Assembly (NCBI RefSeq): GCF_001522545.3 | Contig: NC_031799.1 | Location: 47,249,929 to 47,313,928, forward strand | DNA: 64,000 bases | Reading direction: 5' to 3' | DNA from: Parus major | Taxonomy: Eukaryota > Chordata > Aves > Passeriformes > Paridae | Shown: piece after piece, positions 23,910-35,184 of the stretch | How positions within the stretch are numbered: the stretch's first letter is position 1 | How the letters are laid out: every line of letters starts with the position of its first letter | Position numbers and translations under genes: made by a program | The notes under the pieces: model-generated | What the model was told of the DNA's origin: nothing | The model's database searches: none | The model's input: only the letters and a program-made list of their open reading frames with translations

Positions 23910-24420
23910 TTTCATTGCCATGTCCCTGTCCCGTTGGGAAATCACTGCCGCTGCTTCCCAAAATGGCATCCCCAGCCCTGAGGGATAACATAAGGGCCTG
24001 TATGTAAATGAGAGAAACCAGAGACACATGGAATGCACCCAGACCAATAAGAACCCAGAGACAACGAGCCACACTAAAAAGAATAAATAGAAACAGCACC
24101 ACCAAATGAGGAAGACCCAGAGGAGTCCCCTGACTTCCTCCCAAGAGCTGACATAACCAAAAGGGAACTTGACCAGGATGACATCTAGACTCCCAGAAAA
24201 AGATGAGCATTCTTGCGGACTCTCGTGAACTCTGACTCTGCTGTGTGGCAAAGTAAACACCCTCCTTCTCCGCATGGAATCTGGGCGCAGTGGTGGTGTG
24301 TGTGACCCCTTGGGCCCCCACCCAAGCTGATTCTCAGAATAAAGGCATTGAAAAGGACTTCTAATCCTGCCCAATTCATTTCACTGGATATTGCTTGGAA
24401 TGACTTTGCTCCACACATCA
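23910..24420 (+). mobile_element. LTR-like element, sense
   Basis: It contains an AATAAA at about 24338-24343 in an otherwise GC-balanced block, followed by about 75 bases ending CCACACA (24411-24417). Upstream lies an ATAAATA TATA-like sequence near 24090. The block stands out from the AT-rich surroundings and has an LTR-like order. The 5' limit (about 23910-23925) and 3' limit are approximate, and no target duplication was found. A 159-codon open frame on the opposite strand runs through it but has no domain, so I treat it as chance. Confidence 0.5.
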
Positions 24421-27103
24421 GCCCCTTCTGACCTGAGCATACAACTAGTTCAGTTTGTGGTAGAATTCCCATTCCTGGTGAGGCAGCCTGGAGTTGTGAC
24501 AATCTGCCTTTGTACTAAATGAGCATCAGAGAAGGGGGCTTACATCACGCTTTTCTTTTAGACCTGGTTTGCAGTGGTTCACTTAAGTCTGGGGAGTTTC
24601 AGGCTTCCACTCAGATGACCTAGACCACTTCCCATCCAAGCCATAATCCCACTTTGTACAGTTTGCAGGAAGGTTTCAGGGAGCAGAAGTCTGCAGGCGG
24701 TGATCAGTGATCAGCCTGCCTCAGCAGCTGAGGTCTCTGACACAAAAATCTGCAGCTTAAAAGCAGCCAGAGGTCTACAGCTTTGATGCTGCTGCCTTGT
24801 GTATAGGCAAGAAAAAACAGAAAGCAGAGATTTCCAAAGCTAATTAAAACAGTTAGGAAAGAATATGACCTGTGCTTGACATGGCATTAGGGCGTATTAG
24901 GGCACACAGAGCTCTTCCATGTAATTCTGGTTTAAAATGGATTTTGGCTTTGCAGGAGCTGTGAAATCTTTATAGTTGTCTAATAAATCTGTTCCCCAGA
25001 CCTTAGGCTTTTTCCTTCAAAAACCCAAACACTTGTAAAATATTCTGTCAAAATCTTCCTGCAACATTCCTTTTAGTGGTCCAGAGCCTACAGCCTCCTT
25101 TATTGAATTTCTAATAAATAATACATTATTAATTACTTGCCTCTCAAAACTGCATGTTGGTTTTATCCCATAGCAAGAAAGCAAAGCTGAGATTCATAAC
25201 CAGAAGAACTAATGGTGTGGCAAATCACTATATTTTTCACCCTAAGAAATTCTGTTCTAGCTCTGTAAGCTTGTATGACCACTTACTCTATGGAAAAGAA
25301 TGAAAAAAATGGGAAAATCTGAACATATTTGTATGTTCAGGGGCACACCTGAGGACCAGGCATGAAAATCTTCAGTTGTAAAAAGTGGAGTCAGCTGTCC
25401 TTTGTTACATAATTTGTAATATTGATCAGTCCTTTTGCTTTGTAGATATTCTCAGGCAGGGCAGTTTCCCCTCAAACATGGCCTGACTTTTTTCCTGGTT
25501 TATTTTTCATATTTTTCTTCATTCTCTCTTACAATGGGTGCCTTGTTAGTTTTTTTTAAAAGGTATGGTGAACATCTAGTGAACTTTCAACGCCTGGAGC
25601 TGCTGGTTTTCAGTGTCACATCCTGCACAAGCCCTCCCCAAACTGAGTATGAAAATGTGTCCCACATTTCCAGGAGGCTTAAGGGTATTTTTTCATTCTT
25701 CTGCTTTACACTAATGTTTTACACAAAAGAGGCAGGGGATGTACAAACAGCATCATGAGGTATATGGCAATGAATAATGGAGCTGTAGCTTATTAGGTTG
25801 TGGGAGATGTGCAGTTAATTACATTTCCTCTGAGACTTCCTTGACACTCTGTTCCCAAATCTGCAAAAATTTGCAAATTGTATGGTACACTTTGCACTCT
25901 GAGTGCTGTATGAGATAGCCATTATTTATAATTACTGACTTATGAAAACATAATATGTTTCTTATCCAGCATGACTAGCATTGTTTGTACTTCCTTTGGT
26001 TTCTGCCTTTGATCCATGCTTGAAGGAGAGAAAATCTGTCATGTTTAGCTGGAAAGAAAATTCCTCACCACCTGCTGTTACACTGAGTGCAAACCTTCAT
26101 GGATCTGAGAATATCATCAGTAATTTTGTATAATGACTTAGAGAAAGTTTAGGAGTCCCATGTTCTACTGTATTGTAATCAGAGTCCAAATTTGAGTTCA
26201 TTTCCCTGAAAGGCAAATTCAGAAGAAAATAAATTCAAAAATTAAAGCAATGTCAAAGACATTAATTAATTTTTCAAACAGTACCCTTCCTTTTTTTAAT
26301 AGTTTTAACTTTTTTCCCCCCAAAATTACCTTTAATTTCATTTGGATATTTCATCTTATTAAGATACATTTTCAAGAAATAAAAATTACTGACTCTGCCA
26401 AGTGAAATTTTCTAAGTAGCAACCACTGATATGGAAAAATAATTTGGTAAGAAAGTTTCTCTATGTGCCCGTGCTTGTAAGAATACCTCAAGAAAAGCAC
26501 ACGTGCCCTCTTTTGTTGAATATTTTCCTCGTTTTTGGAAGCAGTTTGTTTAGAGAAAGGAAGCAATACTGTAGCATCAGTGCTTTGTCATCTAAAAGAG
26601 CTCCTACTCACAGATTCCGTTTGATCTTCAGATACTGAGCTCCGAAGACAAAGAATAAGAGAATTTGGGTGCACATTTCTGAACTTGCTTTAGAAAAGAT
26701 AGGTGATCTTAAAAAAAAAAAAAAAGAACCAAAAAAAGAGTATCCACCTATCCATTTTGTTTTCCGTAGATAAAGCAGTACCTTTCTCAGAGAGAAACAA
26801 TCCAGGATACTAAAAGGGGATATGAGATGAATGCTTTGAACTGCAATACGACAGAAGGAGGCTTATAAATCTAACCCATAAGTGAAATTTCACAATGGAC
26901 AGTTAAGGTCAACAATATGAAAACATGGGTGGGAGAGGAAGGCAAAGTGTTTGCAAAAATCTGCATCTACCACAAGAATTATAATTGAGCTAACACAAAT
27001 TATGCATCAGCACCAAAATCATCCTGATTGTGTGACTTTTAGAAAAAGAGTAACAAGATAATTTGCATTTGGGGTCCCATTGAGCTCTTATCTAATCAGT
27101 TCC
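24421..27103. other. Unique AT-rich stretch, no gene seen
   Basis: No exon or transposon recognised. Open frames such as that at 25435-25758 are hydrophobic by base composition and lack any family motif. Confidence 0.6.
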
Positions 27104-27795
27104 TGTTGTGGTGTGTGCTTATTTTAACAGTTTGCCAATTTACAATTGTATGATTAATGATTTGTACCTATGTCCCCCCATGTTTCTCTCAGAGTTGGTT
27201 CTCCCCGAAGTTGTATCCTCCCCTATGCTGCCCATCACCCTAACTGAACCCCTTATTCCAGTGCCTTCCCCATCCACCATTGTAAACCCTGCCCCTTGTT
27301 CTGGACCCTTCCCTGTCAATCCCCTGTTAGCCCAGCCCCCTCTGGTACCTCCCCATTGGAAATCCCCTGACCCTTGAGGTTTTCATTGGTCCATGTGACC
27401 TGTCCTCTCCGCCCCCTTTTCCTCATTGGTCACTACACTGTAAACTCCGCCTCATGCTCCTCCCCTGTGTACTTCTGATTGGTTAAAAATTTTTACCCAC
27501 CCCACTGGAAGTCCTGTGTATTTAATCCCAGAAGTGCTCAGAGCTCTTCTGTCACTCGCCTCTTTAACCTCCTTAGAGGTACTTCCTGCTGGAAGTAGTC
27601 CTGCTGGAAGTCCCCCATACAGAGAGCCTCCTCCTTACTCCTTTGCCCAATCCCTGAAGCCAGTTAGCTGTCCTGCACCACAGAGCAGGCAGCTTTAGAG
27701 GTTCTGCCGGCGGTATACCCCACACCGAGACAGTTCGCCACACCTGGCAGAGTGTTGGAGTGTTCATTGAGCTAGCCTGGGCTCCGATGAGCCAT
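27104..27795 (+). mobile_element. ERV LTR, sense, triple-CCAAT family
   Basis: It begins TGTTGTGGTGTG at 27104. The U3 part is C-rich and contains three inverted CCAAT boxes (ATTGG at 27385-27389, 27425-27429 and 27478-27482). A GTATTTAA TATA-like box follows at 27518-27525. The same boxes with nearly the same spacing occur antisense at 31662-32035, and the first part matches a fragment at 33488-33600, so this is a repeated family. The 3' end is uncertain. A candidate duplication is AGTTCC (27098-27103) against TGTTCC (27795-27800). No AATAAA is visible downstream of the TATA box, so the poly(A) signal is lost or variant. Confidence 0.75.
27385..27525 (+). promoter_or_regulatory. LTR promoter: three CCAAT boxes and TATA-like box
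   Basis: ATTGG sites begin at 27385, 27425 and 27478, at steps of 40 and 53 bases. A GTATTTAA element lies 36 bases beyond the last. The spacing is conserved in the antisense relative at 31771-31911. CCAAT boxes in this layout suggest an NF-Y-dependent promoter, which is inference. Confidence 0.6.
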
Positions 27796-30700
27796 GTTCC
27801 AACTGATGTTTTACCCTTAGTGACTGCCAGTATTATGATAATTCTTTTCTTTGGATGGGCAGTGAATGATTTCTTTATGAAATAATTTTCCAAGGCTTCC
27901 TTTTTGCCTGCTGTTGTGACTTTGTACCATTTTCAGGAGCTGGTGATGGAGTTGAGCATGTGCTAAAATGTGCAGCCACCATATTTTGGAAAGGAAAAAG
28001 GAGTCAGGAGAGTGCTATGTGCCAAATAACTTAATGAGTATTCATTTATCAGTCTCCAAGTTTAAAAAGGTTTTCCATGTAGAAAAACTGTACTAGTACT
28101 TAATTCTTAAGAGCAGAGGGAGAGTGGATTTACATTTAATTCAAGTGTGAATGTCCTTTAATTTTTCAAAAGTGTATTTTAAATCAGCTGACTATAAAGT
28201 AAAATTAATATAAGAAGAAAACTAGAAATCTAAGCACTTAAAGGTTGTTTTGGGTTTCTTTTTATTTTTTAAAGAAAGCTGTATTAAGAAGAAAATCAGG
28301 CTTTTTAAGCCAAGCTAGCTTATGTCTGGACAACAGAACAGACAAAACAAATTCTATCCACTACAAAAATAAATAAATTGCCCAGAAGCTGTTCACTGAG
28401 AATACGGAATGCATTAAAATTTTAACATATAAAAAGGTTGTAAAATATTCCCTTCTTTACTTTATGCACAATACAAGAGACAGGCTTCATATCTGCCATT
28501 ATGAAGTGGGAAGCATTATGACACTTTTTTAGGTGAAGTACATCTCATTATCTCCTGTTAGCTTATAGATTATCTTTTTTAAGTATCAGGTTTTAAAACA
28601 AAAGAACACTATTTTTACTGGATGTTTTGTATGAAGAAGAGAGGCTTATCACATAGGAGGGTGACATTTGAATTTTATTTTGGAACTTCAGTATTTCTTA
28701 CTGGTAATAATTGTAGGGCACTCACATTTTTGCAGATAAATAGCAGCATTAATCTGAACTCAATTCAACCTTCCCCAAGTAAAATCTGCAATAAAATTTT
28801 ACTACATGATCATAAATTGGAAATGGCTATAATGTATTAAGATAGAAATGCTATATAATTTAGCTTAATCTAGTGTGACACTGGAGATCTAGTGAAGCAC
28901 TGGATAGCATAACTGATTCAGTTGCTTCCCACTGAAATTCATGCCAAGAGTATAACACATTCTAAAATGTATGAAGTTTCTGTTTTGCTCTGGAGTGCAA
29001 AACTCAGACTTACATGTGAAGCTATGCTGCAGTGAGCAGAGTAGCCAGCATTTCTGAGTTTACAGGGCCTTGCCATGACTGGCAGTGAAAAACCCATTGA
29101 AATCTAAACCAGTGTACACTAACTAGAACTTCGTCATCTTGTGTGATTATGCATTTCTGCTAAGGACTGCTCATTTAAAAAAGGCATGGGTTGCACTTTG
29201 TATTTCACACAGGCATGGAAATGGTTGGACAAAAAACCCCCAAACACATAAAAAAAAAATCCCAGCAAAGGAAAAAGACTGAAAAAAAATTTGATGTCTA
29301 CCTTCCTAGTGGTCTCAGCACTAAAATCATCCTTGAAACAGGTTTCAGTAATTGCTTCTCACTTACTATGATGGAATATTACTTGATCCATTTCTACACT
29401 AAACATGCCTTTCCCTTGAGGTATCCAGGTTTGCTGGATTCCAGTTCCTAATTGGAATAGGTAATCTGTGAGTGACCATCCAAACCTAACTGTACCAAAG
29501 AGTGTAAAACCTCTTTTTAACCTCTGTTTTCTTCTGAGATTGTAGACCTATTTTTTTCCTTTTTTTTTTTTTTTTTCTTAAAAACATGCATCCCACCAGA
29601 CACTAAAATACCTAAATACTTCATCTGCAGCATAAGCTGGGTGATGCTAAAAGTCTCACTGCTGTTGAAAGACTGGAAGAAAACTACAGCAATTACTTTG
29701 CTGTCCTGAAGATTTAGATGAGTGTGAAGTACTATGAGGGAAAATCTGCTTATTCTTGAATGATTTTATAATTATTTTATTTTACTGCTGACATCTAAGG
29801 GCAGAATCCAAAATATACCACAATTTTGTTATTAAGAGGTTTCATTTTCATAGGCAAAGAATAAGGTGGTCCCTCAACCTGAAGAAACATAAGCATACAT
29901 TTTAGAGAGTTAATACATGAAAGTAGTAGATGCTCTTTCACCTGGACTTCCTCTAAACGATAAACCGCAGTTAAAGAGGAAGTTCCTATACCTTTTGCAC
30001 AAAATACGAGGTTGTGTGGCTTGTGGTATGCAAGGTTTCTGTGGAGATGTTAAATTTCTTATCAAAGGATATTTAAGATGATCACCTGGTTTTGGGAGAC
30101 TGACCAGAAACATGTTCTTGTCATGTACTTCCCTACTACAAATAAAAGCTTTGCAGGCAAATTGAACTTCCATGTTTGCTACTTCATAAATTTTACCTGC
30201 CTTCAAGAAAAATGCATGAGTTAAGCATCAGCCAGTTGAATAACACAGGATGGATTTGCAAACACTTCTCTTTAATGAGGATTTGTGTATGATAAAATCA
30301 GAAACCATTCTCATTAAAATATTTCTTTAATATGATGCACCCTCCCAGTAGCGAGAGTAACAAGAAAAAATGAAAATGTAGCCTGCATTTTCTTCTAAGA
30401 CAAGAATTTTTTTACCTTGGTGGAACTTATGCCTCTCACCTCTAAAACTACAGCAGAGACTACTTCTAAGCAAAAGTGTGGCCTCATAATAGAAAGAAAA
30501 AAATGAAGCAAAAACTCAAAGCAATGGATTTTTCTTCCCAAGAAAGGAAAGAAAATTTTCAAAGAACCCAAATGTTTGTTGGCTTATTTGATTTTTTTTT
30601 CTTAGAAAAATACCCAAACATTATTTTGTCCTCATACTCTTCACTGAAAGGATTTTGTACAGCTTTGCTGATCTGTAGATTGTACACAAAGGTTACTCTC

Positions 30701-31242
30701 TAGAGCTGTGATGGATTTTTTTTTTTTCTATTTGAGATGTCTTACTTATACTTACCAGTTAATAATTTATTTCGTCCATGGCAATGAAGACTTGAAAATT
30801 ATATTAACAAGTACATAATGATACTTTGGATTGTTTTTGTCTTTATGAGTGAAAAAAGGAATTAGAGGCCATCTCAAGAATCTAAAGGAATTTAGTTATG
30901 TGAAATATATTTGACATACTATGGTCAAATGTGTCTGAAAAACAGCTTACAAAACTCTTTTGAGGAACAGTTTTCATACAGTTTCTCCAGGGTATCCATA
31001 ATTGAGAAACCTGGTTTTGCAGAGAGTCACAGAGGGTACAGGGTACACATTTTTAATGCTTGATAGTTAGCTTTTCCTTGTTTACTAACAAAACACAGGC
31101 CAATGATATTTCTTAATAACTGAACCCCATTTAGTCCAACATCCATTTTTTCAGATGGAAAGATTCTATGTGTGATATTTAGAATTTCTTCTCTTTTCAG
31201 GAACTATTGATCTAGTAGTTCTTTATAAAATACTCTAAATGT
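27796..31242. other. Unique AT-rich stretch, no gene seen
   Basis: No exon or transposon recognised. It contains a T run at 29560-29576 and scattered A/T-rich text. Confidence 0.6.
29560..29576. repeat. Poly(T) run
   Basis: An uninterrupted run of 17 T within a T/C-rich segment. Confidence 0.9.
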
Positions 31243-31385
31243 GTGAAGTTGTCCAGAGGGGTTGTGGAGTGTCCATCCTTGGAAATACTGAAAAGCCAAC
31301 TGGAAGTGGCAACTAATTGTATAAAACCATGTTTGAGCACAGTGTTTTATAAGATGACCTTTTAAGGTCACTTCCAACTATATGG
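31243..31385 (+). mobile_element. CR1 copy D, 3' UTR fragment
   Basis: It reads as the last part of a CR1: GGGGTTGTGGAGTGTCCATC, then CTTGGAAATACTGAAAAGCC, then AGGTCACTTCCAACTATATG. This order matches the known end of CR1 ORF2 and its 3' UTR. It is diverged and 5'-truncated, and the terminal 8-mers are not recognisable. Confidence 0.7.
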
Positions 31386-31661
31386 GATCGTATCAGTCCA
31401 CCTCTACAAGTACTTGTAGTTTGGCAAATTAGGAGCAACTAGACTGGAAATTCTCAAAGGAGTTCAAGTGAATTTGAGCACCAAGACATTCCTAGATATT
31501 CCAGCTACTGATGTAGTGCTGGAGGAAGTTTGTTGGCTTGTCCTCACCCAGACTGGGCCAAGTGTGACCACTCTCTGACTAGAAATAGCCTGAATGGTGG
31601 TAGAGCAGGGCTGCTCAGCTCTGCAGCAGCAAGTCTGCTCTCTACAGCACAGGCTGTCAAG
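31386..31661. other. Unassigned sequence between CR1 D and LTR
   Basis: No primer-binding site or retroviral domain was recognised. A 93-codon frame on the - strand (31464-31745) crosses the LTR edge and has no domain. The stretch could be ERV internal sequence or host flank. Confidence 0.4.
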
Positions 31662-32035
31662 TGTAGAAGATCGGGATGAAGACCAGGGAAGGGTCTTACG
31701 TATGGTTTTCAAGGTAGTTTTATTTCTCAGAGGGTCCAGGGACAAAAGACAACCAGAGAGGGCGTGAGGAACTCAAATACAAGGGAGGTTCAAGGGGAGG
31801 GTACAAAATTTTAACCAATGGGGGGACTTAGGGGAGGAATATAAGTCAGGGTATACAATTTACAAACCAATGGGAGAGCCCAGGGGGAGGGAACAACTTA
31901 AAATAACCAATGAGGCATTGAGGATTAGGAGATTGACAGGGAAGTTTTCAGAATAAGGGGTAGTCGGTACAAGGTGGGATTGACAATTGTCCTGGGGTGA
32001 CTTTATGATGCTGGTATCCCCAAACACCTGGTGTA
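31662..32035 (-). mobile_element. ERV LTR, antisense, same family as 27104-27795
   Basis: On the - strand, U3 carries three CCAAT boxes (+ strand CCAAT positions reversed: 31907-31911, 31867-31871, 31815-31819). A GTATTTGA TATA-like box follows (31780 to 31773), then an AATAAA-type signal near 31716-31721, and the end TCTACA at 31662. The CCAAT spacing of 40 and 52 bases matches that of the sense copy at 27385-27482. Its upstream portion also matches the reverse complement of 27300-27340. The 5' part is cut off at about 32035, where a sense LTR begins. Confidence 0.72.
31771..31911 (-). promoter_or_regulatory. LTR promoter: three CCAAT boxes and TATA-like box, antisense
   Basis: CCAAT boxes and a GTATTTGA box occur in the same order and spacing as in the sense copy. 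If active, it would drive transcription leftward, toward 31385. Confidence 0.55.
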
Positions 32036-32269
32036 TGTTGTATATTAAGTTCTGCACCTTTAAGATTAGCTTTGAGAGCTAGGGAAGTTGAAACTGCTGG
32101 AGGCTGATGGGAGGTTTCTCTCCTGGCCAATAACTGGCCATTTCTGAGAACTGATAGTGGTTTTGACTATTGAAAAGTGAGATCAACCTGTGAACACCAC
32201 CTTAAGATGTAAGCCTGGGAATTTCTTGTTATCTTTGGTTTCTGCCTTTTGAAGAGGTAGCACGGCTCT

Positions 32270-32380
32270 GGCTCAGCCTCCTCCCCCCCGCCAGGCCGGA
32301 CAAGGCCGCGGAAGGGGGCGGGCAGAGGGGAGCAGGCCCAGGCCGGGCCAAGCCGGTTCCCTGGCTCGGCTGCAGTTTCT
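32270..32380. promoter_or_regulatory. GC-rich, CpG-containing core of the long LTR
   Basis: A short GC-rich island in AT-rich surroundings, with a GC-box-like GGGGGCGGG at 32314-32322 and CCGCGG at 32306-32311. Promoter activity is inferred, not shown. Confidence 0.4.
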
Positions 32381-32609
32381 GCCACTGCTGAGTTTTATCA
32401 GAGACTGCTGAGTAAGGAGAGAGAAAGCCATTGACCTGCAGCGTGCTGAGAAAGTGGCTACACTCCTCCAGAGCAGCGGTGAAATAAATCTTCCATCGCA
32501 GACAGCTCCAGCCACTGCTCCGGCAGGGATCACAGAACCAGCCACAAGGTCTGGGCAAGATTTTAACCTTTTCATTACCCAGATGAGACTTGCAGATTAA
32601 TCCTTTTAT

Positions 32610-32638
32610 CCAGAGAGAGAGGAAGAGAGAGAGAGAGT
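32610..32638. repeat. (GA)n microsatellite
   Basis: GAGAGAGAGGAAGAGAGAGA-type run inside the long LTR. Confidence 0.9.
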
Positions 32639-33361
32639 GATCAACATGTAAAGAGATACCATAAACTATCAAAGACAGTGAAGAAAGGAATTAAGCTTCA
32701 GAGGGGGAAGAGAAATAAGGAGATGCTTTAATAAGCTGAAATATTTTTTTGTTGAAGATATGGAGATGGACAATAGTGTTCTGAAAAAACTCCTTTAATT
32801 CATGACAGAGTATTTTGGGGGGAATAGAGTATTTCAACGTGTAGATTTAAGCAGATGGTGAAGTAGATCACATTGTGATCCTGTGAGATGCCGGAACAGA
32901 AAAAGAGAAGTAATAGTTAAGGGTTTGTGGGCTTTAAGAGGCAAAGAGAAAACTTCTGTTTCCAGGGAGGCTCACAAAAGCAGATGAAGAGAACTTTTGC
33001 CTTTGAATAACTCATCCTTAAAAATTACACCCCATCTTGACTCATTGACCTATAATATACCTCAGAGTGATGTGAAATGGGAGGAGAGAACTGATGGCAG
33101 AATTTCCAGGCAGCTGGCATCAGAGAAATAGAAAGCAATGAAGAAAATGGTTTTCCTGTGAAAAAACTCCATAGATTAGCAGAAGAGGACTTCTTTTTTT
33201 CTACGAAGACTGATGAAAAGGCTATAGCAAAATGGAGACTGTTTCAACCAATGAATTTTTTGTCTTTATGTTGTCATGTGAACAGGGGAATGGCTGGGTA
33301 ATGGGAAAAAGAGGGTTTCTGGAGGTTTTATTCTGGTTTCTTACTGTTGTAATTTTTTTAA

Positions 33362-33367
33362 AATAAA
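33362..33367 (+). promoter_or_regulatory. Poly(A) signal of the long LTR
   Basis: AATAAA followed by T-rich, then TTTTGCTCTTTTTC-type downstream text near the element's 3' end. Confidence 0.5.
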
Positions 33368-33487
33368 CTTTCTTTGTCCCTTTTAAGTTTTAAGCCTGTT
33401 TTGCTCTTTTTCTAATCCATATCTCAACAGCAAGAGATAAGTAAGTTTTCTAGTAATTTTTTTAGTTAATACTGTAAACCCACAACA

Positions 33488-33600
33488 GCAATTCAATGGG
33501 AGGGTAAACTAGGATCATTGAGGAACAAGGGGCAGGGTTTTACAATGATGGGCAGCATAGGGGTGGATATATCTTGGACCAAACCAACAAAACAGGGGGA
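33488..33600 (-). mobile_element. Fragment of the triple-CCAAT LTR family, 5' U3 part
   Basis: The segments CAATGGGAGGGTA, GAACAAGGGGCAGGGTTTTA and GATGGGCAGCATAGGGG match the reverse complement of the U3 of the sense LTR (about 27210-27360). It also overlaps in content with 31930-31980, so it is a second partial copy rather than simply the rest of 31662-32035. Confidence 0.6.
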
Positions 33601-35184
33601 AAACAGAAGAAACCATTAAAAGGGAAAATGTAAACTTTTAAAAGAAAACATACTACAATAAGCTACAGTTGAGAAACTTCCGAGAATCACAAGAAAAATC
33701 CCTGGCCAAATTACCGATAGAGGGTAATCCTGTCCCAGCTGACTAGTTTTTCCTCACATATGTGGAATTTTATTTAACCTTTATTTATTTATTTATTTAT
33801 CTAAATCTATTTTAAAGGAAAAAAATGTCCTAATTTCTCTCTCTTTGGCTCTTAAAGTGGTATTTTCAAATACTCACGCAGGGCATAAAACCCCAAATCT
33901 GTTTTTAAAATGTATTGGCCATGCAGAAAAGAAAAGGTGCTGTTTCAAACCTCTGGAAGTCTGAACTGGATTGGGAGCTGGCTCTTAGCAGCTGGGTTAC
34001 AAAATCTTCACCTATAATCTGAAGTAAAATATGTCCCTTTATGTTTTGTGGAAACCTGACCAAGATATGCAAGTTTTTACTTGGTGTCTCTGAATTCTAG
34101 CTATATCAATTTCTAAATCTATAGCTGAAAATTTCCATTAGCTGTGCTTTGTCTCATTTTCCTCTGGGGAAAAAATAAAAAAAAAGCAGAGCAACTCCAA
34201 ACCAGAAAAATTACCCCCAAAGTAAACAAAACAAAATGTCTTTGTCTGTGTCACAAACCTATGAGGCATGTGGCAGATTACATCTACTTTTACCTGAGGC
34301 ATAGTGAAACAAATGATGTTATAGTCACTTTCATGAGAACTGATGTCTTGTTTTGGAAGCTAATAACAAACTATTCATAAAACATGATTTTTTTTAAGCA
34401 CAATATAACTTTCCTCAACTTTTCTATGTTTTTATTACTGAGTGACAAAAATGCCTACAACATGTATTTCATATCAATGGATTTTATATATTTTCTGTCA
34501 CTATGTTTTAGTCTAGTGCAATCTAACATAGAAAATACCTTCCTACTGCCTTTACACAGAATAAACAATGTATTTTTTACAGAAAAAGAAGTGTATTTTT
34601 TTGAATGTAGAAAAGAATTGTAACTTCTTGTATAGTTACACAAAGTAATGCTTAAATGTTACTTTTTATATCTAGGGATATACAGAGAGCTCAGTGCTAT
34701 ATAGATCATGCAGCAAACAAGTTAAATGAAGTTTTCTGGTGGTGAAAAGGCAAATTAGTAGGGATTACACCATGTTTTCTCTGGAGTCTGAAGGTTTACT
34801 TTTCCCAAAGCAGAGGAACCTCACAGAAGTTGTACAGTTCTACAAACCAGGCAGGAAGAAGACTGAAAGGGCATATTGCCTCTATGTCTCCTGAAAAACA
34901 CACTTGTTCTCAGTGCATAAGCTACATTGTCACCATGGAAAAACTGCATATTGATAAGTACCTTGTTCTCGTGCTTTTTAATTTTTTTCTGTAAGCCTTT
35001 GAATTTTTTTTCCCCTACATATATTTTTGCATCATTTTAAGGACATTATTTTAAGACAGTATGCTTGGCTACAGACTGGTTTCTTAGGCTGTTCAGTGCC
35101 TGGCAGACCAGTCTGAACCTTGCACTCTTTCTAGGTAAATTCATGTGCTTTTCAAAAATACCACCCAAATCATGTGCTTGGGAC
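33601..35184. other. Unique AT-rich stretch, no gene seen
   Basis: No exon or transposon recognised. A TTTA tetranucleotide run lies at 33781-33800. Confidence 0.6.
33781..33800. repeat. (TTTA)n tetranucleotide run
   Basis: Five TTTA-type units in a row. Confidence 0.88.

Larger units (their letters stand above)
32036..33487 (+). mobile_element. Long LTR-type element, sense, with GC-rich core
   Basis: It starts TGTTGTATATTAAG at 32036 and ends CCCACAACA at 33487, giving a 6-base perfect terminal inverted repeat TGTTGT/ACAACA. AATAAA at 33362-33367 is placed for an LTR poly(A) signal, about 120 bases before the end, and a second one (GAAATAAATC) lies near 32482. A GC-rich segment at 32270-32380 includes GGGGGCGGG and CCGCGG. 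I recall similar sequence as a repeated passerine-type LTR, but that is memory and unverified. At about 1.45 kb it is long for an LTR, so it may be a small non-autonomous element instead. Clear flanking target duplications were not found. Confidence 0.55.

Noticed and set aside
23895..24374. A 159-codon frame on the - strand
   Set aside because: It lies wholly within a sense LTR-like block, has no domain, and is hydrophobic by composition.
25435..25758. A 107-codon + strand frame considered as a host exon or small membrane protein
   Set aside because: No family motif, splice-site context or repeated codon pattern. Phe/Leu/Ser content follows from T-rich DNA.
27108..27377. A Pro-rich 89-codon + strand frame considered as a gene start
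   Set aside because: It lies in the C-rich U3 of an LTR that recurs elsewhere in the window.
32229..32672. A 147-codon - strand frame through the GC-rich island
   Set aside because: It is antisense to the long LTR-type element and exists because GC-rich DNA has few stops. No domain is visible.
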